Of a stretch of DNA of 11,190 nucleotides, positions 1 through 7,000 are shown in pieces. A program made the translations under genes and the position numbers. Position 1 is the stretch's first letter; each line of letters begins with the position of its first letter. Origin of the DNA: Verrucomicrobiales bacterium (GTDB lineage Bacteria; Verrucomicrobiota; Verrucomicrobiia; Verrucomicrobiales; Verrucomicrobiaceae); contig DNXB01000621.1 of assembly GCA_003506995.1 (NCBI GenBank), forward strand, positions 12,561 through 23,750, in the 5' to 3' direction. Below the pieces are notes generated by a model that was given only the letters and a program-made list of their open reading frames with translations, did no database searches and was not told where the DNA came from.

Positions 1-1110
1 CTTCGGCGTGCGGCCAAACTCGCCCGTGACGACGACGAGCACTTTTTTGTCGAGTCCGCGCGCATAGATGTCCTCAATGAGCGCGGACACGCAGCGGTCA
101 TAGGTCGGCATGCGGAAACGCAGCGCTTCAAACTGATGCTGGTTCACCGCGTGGTCGTCCCAGTTGTTCACGCGGCCGCAGAGCGGTCCGCTGAGGCTGC
201 TGGTGACGATTTCCACCCCCGATTCGACAAGACGACGAGCGAGGAGCAACTGCTGGCCCCAGCGATTGCGGCCGTAGCGGTCACGCGTCGCCGGATCTTC
301 CTTGCTGAGGTCAAAAGCATCGCGTGTCTGCGGATTTGTGAGCAGCGTGGCGGCCTGGGCTTCAAATTCATCGAGCGCGCCGAGTTCTCCTTCACGGTCA
401 AACGCACGCTCCATTTTGTCGAGGCTCTTGCGCAGCACGATGCGGTCGCTGAGGCGGCGATTTTCTGATTCATCTTCCAGACCGATGTTCGGCACCTGGA
501 AGTTCGGGCGATTGGGGTCATCACTCACCGCGAAGGGCGCGTAAGCATCGCCGAGATACGCGGGGCTGGAGTATTCACCCGACGCAGCGGGCACGCCGAT
601 GTAGTTCGGCAGCGGGTTGGTGCGTCCGCCTTCTTTCGCGCGCAGGTAATGCGCCACGGACATCCAGTCGGGCAGGCGCGGTTTGGGTTTGTCCCGGGTG
701 TCCTTGTCGCCGGAGAACATCTGCATCGTGCCTGCCGGATGTCCGCCCGCTGTCTGATTCATGGAGCGCAGCACCGTGAACTTGTCCGCGATCTTCGCGC
801 TCATCGGCAGCAACTCGGTGAAATGCGTGCCCGGCACCTTGGTGCTGATCGTCTTGAAGGGCCCGCGATACTCGCTGCTGGCGTCCGGCTTCGGATCGTA
901 GGTGTCGATGTGCGATTGTCCGCCCGGCAGCCACACCATGATGATGGATTTCCGCTCGCTCTTCGGCAGGGCCGCGTTCGCCGCGCGCAGTTTGAGCAGG
1001 CTGGGCCAGCTCAGCGTCGCCATGCCGGTCAAACCGAACTGCATGAAGCTCCGGCGCGACAAAGGACCGGCGCAACGAACGATAGAAGGGGGCTGAATGA
1101 TGGAGGACAT
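1..1110 (-). CDS. DUF1501 family exported protein, 3' end outside window
   Basis: The first 370 residues are visible with no stop; the family usually runs to about 450-500 residues, so the C-terminus lies beyond the left edge. The N-terminus has a twin-arginine-like motif (SRRSFMQFG, residues 18-26) followed by a hydrophobic stretch and AANA near 43-46, so Tat export is likely. DUF1501 belongs to the alkaline-phosphatase/sulfatase-like superfamily. Matching motifs are HIDTYDPKP (67-75), GGHPAG (122-127), NWDDH (316-320) and VVTGEFGRTP (360-369). The substrate is unknown. Such genes normally sit next to DUF1549/DUF1553 cytochrome genes, as the cluster to the right suggests, although here a 1.4-kb block intervenes. 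The ATG at 1110 was chosen because it precedes the Tat motif by a normal distance. No clear Shine-Dalgarno sequence is seen, but a CGTAGGTTT box lies 5 bases upstream. Confidence 0.93.
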   Translation of the reverse strand, partial: MSSIIQPPSIVRCAGPLSRRSFMQFGLTGMATLSWPSLLKLRAANAALPKSERKSIIMVWLPGGQSHIDTYDPKPDASSEYRGPFKTISTKVPGTHFTELLPMSAKIADKFTVLRSMNQTAGGHPAGTMQMFSGDKDTRDKPKPRLPDWMSVAHYLRAKEGGRTNPLPNYIGVPAASGEYSSPAYLGDAYAPFAVSDDPNRPNFQVPNIGLEDESENRRLSDRIVLRKSLDKMERAFDREGELGALDEFEAQAATLLTNPQTRDAFDLSKEDPATRDRYGRNRWGQQLLLARRLVESGVEIVTSSLSGPLCGRVNNWDDHAVNQHQFEALRFRMPTYDRCVSALIEDIYARGLDKKVLVVVTGEFGRTPK

Positions 1111-1115
1111 GTGCT

Positions 1116-1124
1116 AAACCTACG
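1116..1124 (-). promoter_or_regulatory. CGTAGGTTT box upstream of DUF1501 gene
   Basis: On the minus strand, CGTAGGTTT ends exactly 5 bases before the ATG at 1110. The same 9 bases occur at the same distance before the DUF1549/DUF1553 gene (9196-9204). Read as a -10 element, TAGGTT lies 6 bases before the ATG, which would give a leaderless transcript; a weak -35-like TAAACA lies 16 bases further upstream. It could instead be a protein-binding or translation-related site. The repeat is seen directly; the role is inferred. Confidence 0.35.
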
Positions 1125-1167
1125 CTCGGCGATGCTTGTGTTTATCGTCAAGAGAGGAGGGCCACGG

Positions 1168-1194
1168 CACGATTCCGAATTCACGAATCGTGAA
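1168..1194 (+). promoter_or_regulatory. Overlapping inverted repeats, probable toxin-antitoxin operator
   Basis: Two perfect inverted repeats overlap here. TTCACGA-A-TCGTGAA occupies 1180-1194 (7-base arms, 1-base centre). CACGATTC (1168-1175) pairs with GAATCGTG (1185-1192) across 9 bases. CACGATTC and CACGAATC also form a near-direct repeat with a 14-base period. The site is about 11 bases upstream of a possible -35 element for the antitoxin gene. Ribbon-helix-helix antitoxins usually bind such short repeats and repress their own operon, so this is the likely operator. There is no T-tract, so it is not a terminator. Confidence 0.5.
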
Positions 1195-1205
1195 CGAAGG
1201 CAAAG

Positions 1206-1232
1206 TTGACTCTGGACATCTATTGCTAATAG
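1206..1232 (+). promoter_or_regulatory. Possible promoter of the toxin-antitoxin operon
   Basis: TTGACT (1206-1211) resembles a -35 element. TGC-TAATAG (1224-1232) resembles an extended -10, with a short 15-base spacer. The -10 ends 8 bases before the antitoxin ATG, so transcription would begin at or very near the start codon and the message would be almost leaderless. No Shine-Dalgarno sequence precedes the ATG, which fits. The inverted-repeat operator lies immediately upstream. Confidence 0.35.
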
Positions 1233-1240
1233 TTGGCCGC

Positions 1241-1471
1241 ATGAATGTCGCGCTCACCACCCACTTTGAAGGCTTCATCAAGCAGCTCATCACCACGGGG
1301 CGTTACAACAACGCCAGCGAGGTCGTCCGTGCCGCCCTCCGCAAGCTCCAGGAGAGCGAGGGCGAAATCTACCCGCCTGGCTCCCTCAAGCATCTCTACA
1401 CGAGTGAATCCAACCGCGAAGAAACCAAGCTCGCCCGCAAGCAACGCATTCCGCGCCCCGATGACGTATGA
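1241..1471 (+). CDS. ParD/CopG-like ribbon-helix-helix antitoxin
   Basis: This 76-residue protein is the probable antitoxin of a type II toxin-antitoxin pair: it would neutralise the downstream toxin and bind DNA to repress the operon. Residues 2-10 (NVALTTHFE) form the expected DNA-contacting beta strand. GRYNNASEVVRAALRKL (20-36) is the typical ParD helix-turn-helix portion of a ribbon-helix-helix fold. The C-terminal 40 residues are polar and charged, with a basic KLARKQRIPRP stretch (63-73), and do not look like the usual ParE-binding tail; they probably bind the toxin. ATG 1241 was chosen because the fold starts right there; an open frame reaching back to 1136 adds residues unlike the family. 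The gene overlaps the toxin start by four bases (ATGA), implying coupled translation. Confidence 0.85.
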   Translation: MNVALTTHFEGFIKQLITTGRYNNASEVVRAALRKLQESEGEIYPPGSLKHLYTSESNREETKLARKQRIPRPDDV

Positions 1472-1794
1472 AGCCGTGGGACATCTACACCTATGACTTC
1501 GACGGCGCAGGCCCGCATCCGGCGGTGATCGTCTCGCATCCCGACCGCGTTGCCAGAGCCGATTGGGTCAACATTCTCATCTGCACCACCCAGCGTGCCA
1601 ACCGACCACCCAGGGAAACCGAGGTGCGTCTCAATGGCGCCGACGGACTGGACTGGGAGACTCTCTGCCGCTGCGATGCCTTGTGGTTGGTGGAAAAGGC
1701 GAAACTCACCGGCAAGCGCGGCTCAGTGTCACAGATTCGCCGTCGTCAGATCGTGGACAAGATCAATGCGGCGATGGGATGGAAGCTGGTGTAG
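1468..1794 (+). CDS. MazF/PemK-like type II toxin
   Basis: This 108-residue protein has the length and layout of the MazF/PemK/CcdB-like toxin fold; MazF and PemK members are ribosome-independent mRNA endonucleases. Visible family features are a WDIY start (4-7), GPHPAVIVS (15-23, normally with RP in place of HP), a strand VNILICTT (34-41) leading to the position where MazF enzymes carry a catalytic threonine, DGLDWETLCRCDALWLVEK (59-77), the turn KRGSVS (83-88) and a C-terminal helix RRRQIVDKINAAMGW (91-105). The usual Arg of the RP motif is replaced by His17, so activity is not certain. It starts inside the antitoxin stop (ATGA) and is therefore co-expressed. Assignment to the fold is fairly sure; the RNA target cannot be read from the sequence. 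Confidence 0.82.
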   Translation: MKPWDIYTYDFDGAGPHPAVIVSHPDRVARADWVNILICTTQRANRPPRETEVRLNGADGLDWETLCRCDALWLVEKAKLTGKRGSVSQIRRRQIVDKINAAMGWKLV

Positions 1795-1800
1795 CACAGG

Positions 1801-1890
1801 CCACTTTGCTTCAAACGCCACGAGTTCTTTTCTCCGCGCCATCCCAGACGCGCAGAAGCTGCCTTCGCCACCGGCGATGATGCCGAGTCC
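1801..1890 (-). pseudogene. Decayed copy of the WD40 gene's 3' end
   Basis: This 90-base stretch aligns with the last 90 bases of the WD40/cytochrome gene (2546-2635), in the same orientation. By hand it matches at roughly four positions in five, with one 1-base deletion and one 1-base insertion that cancel. CTTCGCCACCGGCGATGATG (1863-1882) is identical in both. Translated on the minus strand it gives IIAGGEGS, a short out-of-frame part, then KELVAFEAK, against IIAGGEDS and KELVAFGAK in the intact gene. The parent's TAG stop has become TGG. It is only the last 30 codons, with no start, so it cannot make a WD40 protein. It directly abuts the zinc-ribbon gene's stop codon and begins 6 bases past the toxin stop. 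Confidence 0.8.
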
Positions 1891-2460
1891 TCAATCCTCC
1901 ACGTCATCGCTCACCAGTTTGTTCGTCGCGAGAATGGCGGCAAGCGGATCGGGTGCCGCGAGGATTTCATCAGGCAATGAAAAGAGGCGGCGGAAAGCGC
2001 GATGGCGTTCGGCCTCCGCTCCGGTGGCTTCAGGTTCCGGCGGGCGCGTGAGGTGCTCGTGCCAGCGTGAGACATCACTGAAGAGTTTGTGGTAGTTCCG
2101 GGACCAGCGCGCGGCTTCTCGCTGCGCTTCATCCAGCCAGGCGATGAGGTCAAGACGGTCCACGGCCGCGAGGCGTACCTCGGCCTTGGCGAAGTCTTGC
2201 TCGACACCGGCGAGCAGGGAGTGCCAGACGATCAGATACACGGGAGAGTCCGCCGGTTTAGTGCCTGCCTTGTAGCACGCATCACACCACAGGCTTTCCT
2301 TGATGATGCCGATCAGCACCGGCGACCCGGACAAGACGGAGCCGATTTTGAAATGGAACATGCAACTGTCGAATTCCTTCGTTTGAATCGAGAATACTTC
2401 CGCACCGCAGGCAGGGCAGATCAGCGGCTTCTTGACATGGATGGTGTCGAACATTCCCAT
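1891..2460 (-). CDS. Zinc-ribbon protein of unknown function
   Basis: The product has 189 residues and no signal peptide or membrane segment, so it is probably cytoplasmic. It starts MGMFDTIHVKKP, then shows two cysteine pairs, CPAC (15-18) and CDAC (about 59-62), which together would bind one zinc ion in a ribbon fold. The remainder is helical and charged, with WLDEAQREAARWSRNYHKL near 108-126, and ends LVSDDVED. I do not recognise a named family. ATG 2460 was chosen because the conserved-looking MGMFD begins there; ATG 2454 is possible. An upstream extension to 2733 would overlap the WD40 gene and is low-complexity, so it was not used. The gene lies 85 bases downstream of the WD40 gene on the same strand and its stop touches the decayed WD40 tail, so it may have arrived as part of an insertion. 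Confidence 0.75.
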   Translation of the reverse strand: MGMFDTIHVKKPLICPACGAEVFSIQTKEFDSCMFHFKIGSVLSGSPVLIGIIKESLWCDACYKAGTKPADSPVYLIVWHSLLAGVEQDFAKAEVRLAAVDRLDLIAWLDEAQREAARWSRNYHKLFSDVSRWHEHLTRPPEPEATGAEAERHRAFRRLFSLPDEILAAPDPLAAILATNKLVSDDVED

Positions 2461-2545
2461 GCCTGAATGATGCGCAGAAACGCACGCAGGGACAAGGAAG
2501 TTCTCACAGCTCGGGAGGATGTGAACAACGCGACCCCATGAATCC

Positions 2546-2635
2546 CTACTTTGCGCCAAACGCCACCAGCTCTTTGCCTGCCGCATCCCACACGCGCAGC
2601 AGGCTGTCTTCGCCACCGGCGATGATGGCGCTGCC
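2546..2635 (-). repeat. Parent copy of the duplicated WD40 gene 3' end
   Basis: These are the last 30 codons, including the TAG stop, of the WD40/cytochrome gene. They form one arm of an imperfect direct repeat with 1801-1890. The two arms flank the zinc-ribbon gene and its 85-base upstream region. Confidence 0.8.
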
Positions 2636-4816
2636 GTTGGGGGCGCTGGTGGCGGATTGCATGTAGTCGGGGAGATTGGCCATGGCGCGGACTTCGGCCC
2701 CGTCGTCGGTGACGATGCGGACGCGGTTGTCACCGGCGCTCGTCACGATCTGATTTGTGGCACCGATGAATTGCAATGACGTGACCTCCTTGGTCCAGCC
2801 TTCGATCTTCTTCTTTCGCTCGCCGATGATCATGTCCCAGGTCGAAACAACACCGTCCGCGCCGGCGGTGGCGAGCACGCGGCCATCGCTGCGGAAGGCA
2901 ACGCCCATGACGTGATGTGTGTGGCCCTCGAAGAGGTTCACCTGTTTGCCGGAGGCGATGTCGGTGACACGCGCGATCTTGTCGGCGGCACCGGAGGCGA
3001 GACGCTTGCCATCCGGCGAGAAATCGAGGCACAGGACTGTGTCGGCGTGCTTTTCCTTCCACGTCTGCGTGGCTTTGCCGGTCGCGACATCGAAGATGAT
3101 GATGTCGCCGGAGCGGGACAGCTCGCCGCCGCCGGTGGCGAGTGTTTTGCCATCGGGACTGAAGCGCACGGCGTTCACGCGGTCGGCGAAGAGACCCTTC
3201 TGGTCGATCTTGCGCTCCAAAACCCAGCGCGGTGTGGTGCCGACGGTTTGTGTGACGGCTTTCGTCGCCACGAACGAACCATCCGGCGCGGAAGTGATGG
3301 TCGTGGTCGCAGCGACGCTGCCGCTGCTCTCTTCGATCGGTGTGCCGGTGGCGGCGGCCCAGACGCGCAGGGTGCCGTCCTCGAACATCGACGCCACGCG
3401 CTGCGCATCAGCGGAGAAACTCACCGCGATGGGCTTCACGGTCGTTTTGGTCAAGGCCAGCTTCAAAGCGGCGTGATCAGCGGCGGCCTTGTCCTGCATG
3501 GTTTTAGCGGCAGCGATGGCCGCATTGGCTGCGGTGACAGCTTTCGCGTTCGCGGCCTTCGAGTCGGTGATGCGCTTCACATCGTCCTCGGCATCCTTCA
3601 CGTTGCTCTCGGCGGCGGAAACGGCGGCGAGGGCGGACACCTCGGTCATCTTGGCGGTGATGAGCTTGTCCTGCGCGGTTTTGAGTTCCTTCTCAACAGT
3701 CGCGTCTTTGGCAGCAGCGAGTTTGGCAGTGAGTTCATCCACAGCCTTCTGCGCGGTGGTTTTCGCCTCGGTGGTGGGCGGCACGGCCTTTTGTTTTTCA
3801 GGCAGCACCTTGCTCATCGTCACGATGGCCTCCTTGGCCTTGCCGAGCAGCACGTCGAGCGCCTTGTCCTGCGCTTCGATGCGGGTGATCTCGCTCTTTT
3901 GGAAAGCCGTCTCCAGCGTTTGGGCCGCGATGGTCCAGTCGAGTTCCGCTGTCTTCTTCGTCGCCGCCACACTGCCGCGCAGTTCGATGACCTGCTTCGC
4001 CGTCGCCGCATCCCAAACGCGCACGGAGCCATCGGCACAACCCGTGACGACCTGCTTGCCATCGGCGGACATCGCGCTGGTCAAAACGACCACTTTGCCT
4101 GCGGTGGCGACCTTTTTGATCAAGTCGGCACTCGCAGGTGCCGAGACGGCTTTCGCGGCACTCGCCACAGGTTTGCCAGACTCCAGCTTCCAGATCTTCA
4201 CCTCGCGGAAGCTACCGCTCGCCAGCCGTGTGCCGTCGGGACTGAAGGAAAGCGACTGCACCAGCGCCCGATGCGCCGCGCCGTTCTTTTCCGCCGGGTC
4301 GCTGATCTGCGCGACGAACTGCCGCGTCGCCAGATCATAGAGGTAAATCTGGTTGGAGCGCCCGCAGGCCGCGTAACGGCCGTCTTTCGTCATCGCCACG
4401 CTGTAGATCGGATCCACGCTGGCGGAGAAGGCCTTCAGCACGACCGCGCGCTCCTGCTGCACGGACGCTTTCGCGCCCTGATCGATCCATTGCTTCAAAA
4501 TCGCGATCTCAGCCGGAGTCAGGTTCACCGCCCCAGATTTGTTGTTCGGCGGCGGCATCTCCATGTCCTGCGCATGCAGGGAAGCGGTCACGACCAGGCT
4601 CTCCGCGCTTTTACCCGGCACCAGAGCCGGCCCCGCCTCGCCGCCTTTGATCATCAGTTCCGGCGTCTCCATGTTCAGATCAGCCTTCGTCGTGGTCTTG
4701 TTGTGACACGAGATGCAGTTCGTCTTCAGGAACGGATAGACGTCTTTGTAGAAGTCGAGGTCGGCAGCAAAGGCTGATGACGTCAACAGAGCGGCGAAAA
4801 GTGGAATCGTTTTCAT
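2546..4816 (-). CDS. Exported cytochrome c plus WD40 propeller protein with internal coiled coil
   Basis: This 756-residue protein starts with a signal peptide (MKTIPLFAALLTSSAFA) and is probably periplasmic. Next comes a planctomycete-type cytochrome c domain (about 20-118) with one haem motif CISCH (34-38), a methionine-rich MEMPPPNNK segment that may supply the axial ligand, and LTPAEIAILKQWIDQGA. WD40 blades follow, recognisable by SPDG/SADG turns and WD-like ends: three at about 135-287 and some six from 463 to the end. Between them, residues 288-460 are Ala/Lys/Glu-rich and predicted as a long coiled coil. WD40 propellers usually hold protein partners; the haem domain suggests electron transfer or redox sensing. 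The function is unknown. The ATG at 4816 overlaps the stop of the previous gene by one base (TGATG); a GTG at 4819 would add one codon. The last 30 codons are duplicated at 1801-1890. Confidence 0.92.
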   Translation of the reverse strand: MKTIPLFAALLTSSAFAADLDFYKDVYPFLKTNCISCHNKTTTKADLNMETPELMIKGGEAGPALVPGKSAESLVVTASLHAQDMEMPPPNNKSGAVNLTPAEIAILKQWIDQGAKASVQQERAVVLKAFSASVDPIYSVAMTKDGRYAACGRSNQIYLYDLATRQFVAQISDPAEKNGAAHRALVQSLSFSPDGTRLASGSFREVKIWKLESGKPVASAAKAVSAPASADLIKKVATAGKVVVLTSAMSADGKQVVTGCADGSVRVWDAATAKQVIELRGSVAATKKTAELDWTIAAQTLETAFQKSEITRIEAQDKALDVLLGKAKEAIVTMSKVLPEKQKAVPPTTEAKTTAQKAVDELTAKLAAAKDATVEKELKTAQDKLITAKMTEVSALAAVSAAESNVKDAEDDVKRITDSKAANAKAVTAANAAIAAAKTMQDKAAADHAALKLALTKTTVKPIAVSFSADAQRVASMFEDGTLRVWAAATGTPIEESSGSVAATTTITSAPDGSFVATKAVTQTVGTTPRWVLERKIDQKGLFADRVNAVRFSPDGKTLATGGGELSRSGDIIIFDVATGKATQTWKEKHADTVLCLDFSPDGKRLASGAADKIARVTDIASGKQVNLFEGHTHHVMGVAFRSDGRVLATAGADGVVSTWDMIIGERKKKIEGWTKEVTSLQFIGATNQIVTSAGDNRVRIVTDDGAEVRAMANLPDYMQSATSAPNGSAIIAGGEDSLLRVWDAAGKELVAFGAK

Positions 4817-6996
4817 CACTTGCTGGCGGTGGTGGGCGCGGCGGCTTTCACGCTCACGCGGATCGGCTGTGAGATGAGAATTTCGACGGTGTCCGTCGGA
4901 TTGGCAGTCGTCGTCACGGTTTTCATTCGCGTCGCGGCGGCGGTCATGGCGGCTTCGGCCTGCTTTTGCTTCTCGGCGGCTTTCTTCGCGGCCTCGGCAT
5001 CGGTGGCAGCGAGTTTTTTGGCCTCAGCAGCCGCGGCGGCGAGCAATTGCTCGGCTTTCTTTTGCTCGGCTTCGGCAAGCGGCACGGCGGCGGGGTTGTA
5101 GCGGTATTTGCAGATGCCGAGGCTCTGGAGCGCAAAGGTGTAATCGCCTGGAGCGATCTTCAATTCGGCCAGATTCAGCACCAGTTCGTGCGTGGCGGCT
5201 TTGAGCGGAATGTCGAACTCCTTGATGGCGCTGAAGCCTTCGCCATAGGCCTTCACTTTGATCGAGGTGCCGTTGAATTCGTTCCGCCAGGTGAGCTTGA
5301 GCGGGATTTTCAGCGTCTCGCCCGCCTTGGCCTCGAAGACTTTGTTTTCGGCGAGCTCGATGGTCAGCGGGGCTTGTTCGGAATCGGTGACGGAGACGGG
5401 AACGTCGGCCATGAGGCGCGGAGCGGGGATCTCGCTCTTCGCGTTCTTCACCGGCCATTCCATGCTGGCGACGCGCACTGGCCGACTCACCTCTTTGCCG
5501 CCGATGACAGCCTTGCCGGTGATTTTGGCGAGCGAGAAGCCACGCGGGGCTTTTTCATCAGCGGTGAGGATGAGATGCCCGTAAGTTTTGCCTTTGCCGA
5601 TCTTCAAACCGGCGGCGCTGACGCCTGGCGGCAGATCTTCCATGCTGATCTCGATCTCGCCATCGAAGCCATCGCGGCGTTGCACGACGACTTCAAACGC
5701 GCGCGCGTCGCCCTGGCGCAGCGCCATGGGTTTGGAAAGCGCGGCGCGGTCGCCATTGCGAAGCGTCATGTGAACGGCCCACGCGGCCAGTGAAAAATCC
5801 GGCGCGGCCTGACGAACGATGAGCCGGTAGATGTTGTTCGCGTCGGTGCGAGTGCCGCCGAAGAGATCGCGCACTTGCAGGCGATAGGTTCCGTCTTCTT
5901 TGGCTTCGAACTTGCCCATCACATCCGGCGAACCAGCGTCGTAGGGCGGGCCGTCGTAGGAGTAGCCGTTGCTCGTGACCTTCATCGGCGGCGCGATGTC
6001 GTAAAGCTCGGCCACGTCGGTGAATTTGCCGTCCTTCACCTGCTGCACGAGCACGAAAGGATCGGTGTTGAGACCGAGACGCTCGCTGGCGACCTCCACC
6101 CACCACGTCTCGCCTTTTTTTGCCGTAAACTCGAAGGTATCGACATCCGTAGCGGGATAGAAGGCACCCGCGATGTCACAAGGCAGCGTGATCTTCTGCG
6201 CGTCCTTGTTGTTCGGCTCGGTTTCCTTCGCTGCGGCGTTGGCGGCGAGATCAGCCGGAGGCCAGGACATGGCGCTGACCGTTTGTGTCTGGGGTTGCGG
6301 CTGCGCGGGGGAATTCTGCAAAGCGAGGCGGTAGAAGTGCCGTTCGCCGCCCTGATAGGTGAGATCGCTCACCTTGATGATGTAGCTGCCATCGGCAGGC
6401 GGGGTAAAGTCGATGATACCGCCAGTGCGGTTGACTTTGAGGTCCGCGCCCTTGCTGTCCGCGAGAATGACCACCGGCGTGAGCCGCGATTCGATTCCAA
6501 CCGCCGCGCAGTCAATGGCGACGGCCCGGTCCTTCACACCTTGGAAGGAATAAAAGTCCACGGCCCGCTGGGTCATCGTGGCATTGCAAATCGTGCCCAC
6601 TGGCAGCGGCAGGGCCGTTTCGAGCGTGTTGTTCGCCTTCGTGCGCACGACTTCCGGCAGCTTGTTCACCGAAAACACCCGCGCCGACGACACGCCGAGC
6701 CGCGACATCACCCTTGCGTCATAAACACCCACGGGCGCATCCGCCGCGATGCTCACCGTGAATTTGTTCGTCGCGCCTGCGACCGGCTTGGCCGAGATCT
6801 TCGGCGTGGAGAAGGTCAGTTCGGTCACATCCTCGATGTTTTCGCCCGTGATCGTCACTTCGACATTTTGCCCGGCCTGACCGCCCATCGGCATGACGGT
6901 GAGAATGCGTGGCAGCGGCAGCGTGACCTGCTGGGCAATGGCGGACGCGGCAAACAGAACGCTGGCAGCGAAGGTTAGTGTGGATTTCGAGAGCAT
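4816..6996 (-). CDS. Exported pre-peptidase C-terminal (PPC) domain protein
   Basis: A 726-residue protein with a clear signal peptide (1-21, ending ASAIA-QQ), so periplasmic or outer-surface. An IPT/TIG-like beta domain spans about 27-110 (TVMPMGGQAGQNVEVTITG). Two PPC-like beta domains follow, at about 115-228 (VDFYSFQGVKDRAVAIDC; ADGSYIIKVSD) and 255-396 (ETEPNNKDAQ; DVDTFEFTAKKGETWWVEV; EDGTYRLQVRD). Further beta-rich, Ig-like segments run to about 636. Residues 640-695 are an Ala/Lys/Glu-rich helix, probably a coiled coil, before a short C-terminal strand. No catalytic residues are visible, so it is more likely a binding or scaffold protein. The start is 4 bases after the DUF1549 gene's stop and its end overlaps the WD40 gene, so all three are probably co-translated. 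The adjacent WD40 protein also carries a coiled coil, which could be a contact. Confidence 0.9.
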   Translation of the reverse strand: MLSKSTLTFAASVLFAASAIAQQVTLPLPRILTVMPMGGQAGQNVEVTITGENIEDVTELTFSTPKISAKPVAGATNKFTVSIAADAPVGVYDARVMSRLGVSSARVFSVNKLPEVVRTKANNTLETALPLPVGTICNATMTQRAVDFYSFQGVKDRAVAIDCAAVGIESRLTPVVILADSKGADLKVNRTGGIIDFTPPADGSYIIKVSDLTYQGGERHFYRLALQNSPAQPQPQTQTVSAMSWPPADLAANAAAKETEPNNKDAQKITLPCDIAGAFYPATDVDTFEFTAKKGETWWVEVASERLGLNTDPFVLVQQVKDGKFTDVAELYDIAPPMKVTSNGYSYDGPPYDAGSPDVMGKFEAKEDGTYRLQVRDLFGGTRTDANNIYRLIVRQAAPDFSLAAWAVHMTLRNGDRAALSKPMALRQGDARAFEVVVQRRDGFDGEIEISMEDLPPGVSAAGLKIGKGKTYGHLILTADEKAPRGFSLAKITGKAVIGGKEVSRPVRVASMEWPVKNAKSEIPAPRLMADVPVSVTDSEQAPLTIELAENKVFEAKAGETLKIPLKLTWRNEFNGTSIKVKAYGEGFSAIKEFDIPLKAATHELVLNLAELKIAPGDYTFALQSLGICKYRYNPAAVPLAEAEQKKAEQLLAAAAAEAKKLAATDAEAAKKAAEKQKQAEAAMTAAATRMKTVTTTANPTDTVEILISQPIRVSVKAAAPTTASK

Positions 6997-7000
6997 GGTT

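Noticed and set aside
1136..1240. An N-terminal extension of the antitoxin
   Set aside because: It would run through the probable operator and promoter and adds residues unlike ribbon-helix-helix antitoxins.
1795..1890. Search for a bidirectional terminator between the converging toxin and zinc-ribbon genes
   Set aside because: No GC-rich hairpin with a T-tract is visible; the space is filled by the decayed WD40 tail.
2461..2545. Search for a terminator or promoter between the WD40 and zinc-ribbon genes
   Set aside because: No hairpin with a T-tract and no clear -35/-10 pair can be supported in these 85 bases.
1891..2733. A longer 280-residue version of the zinc-ribbon protein
   Set aside because: The extra N-terminus overlaps the WD40 gene in another frame and is low in complexity; the family-like MGMFD start is at 2460.
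2912..4777. A 621-codon open frame on the plus strand
   Set aside because: It lies opposite the WD40/cytochrome gene, whose signal peptide, haem motif and blades are clear; the antisense product is Arg/Gly/His-rich with no recognisable domain, as expected in GC-rich DNA.
4966..6978. Several open frames on the plus strand opposite the PPC gene
   Set aside because: They are antisense to a well-supported exported protein and show no domain or sensible start.
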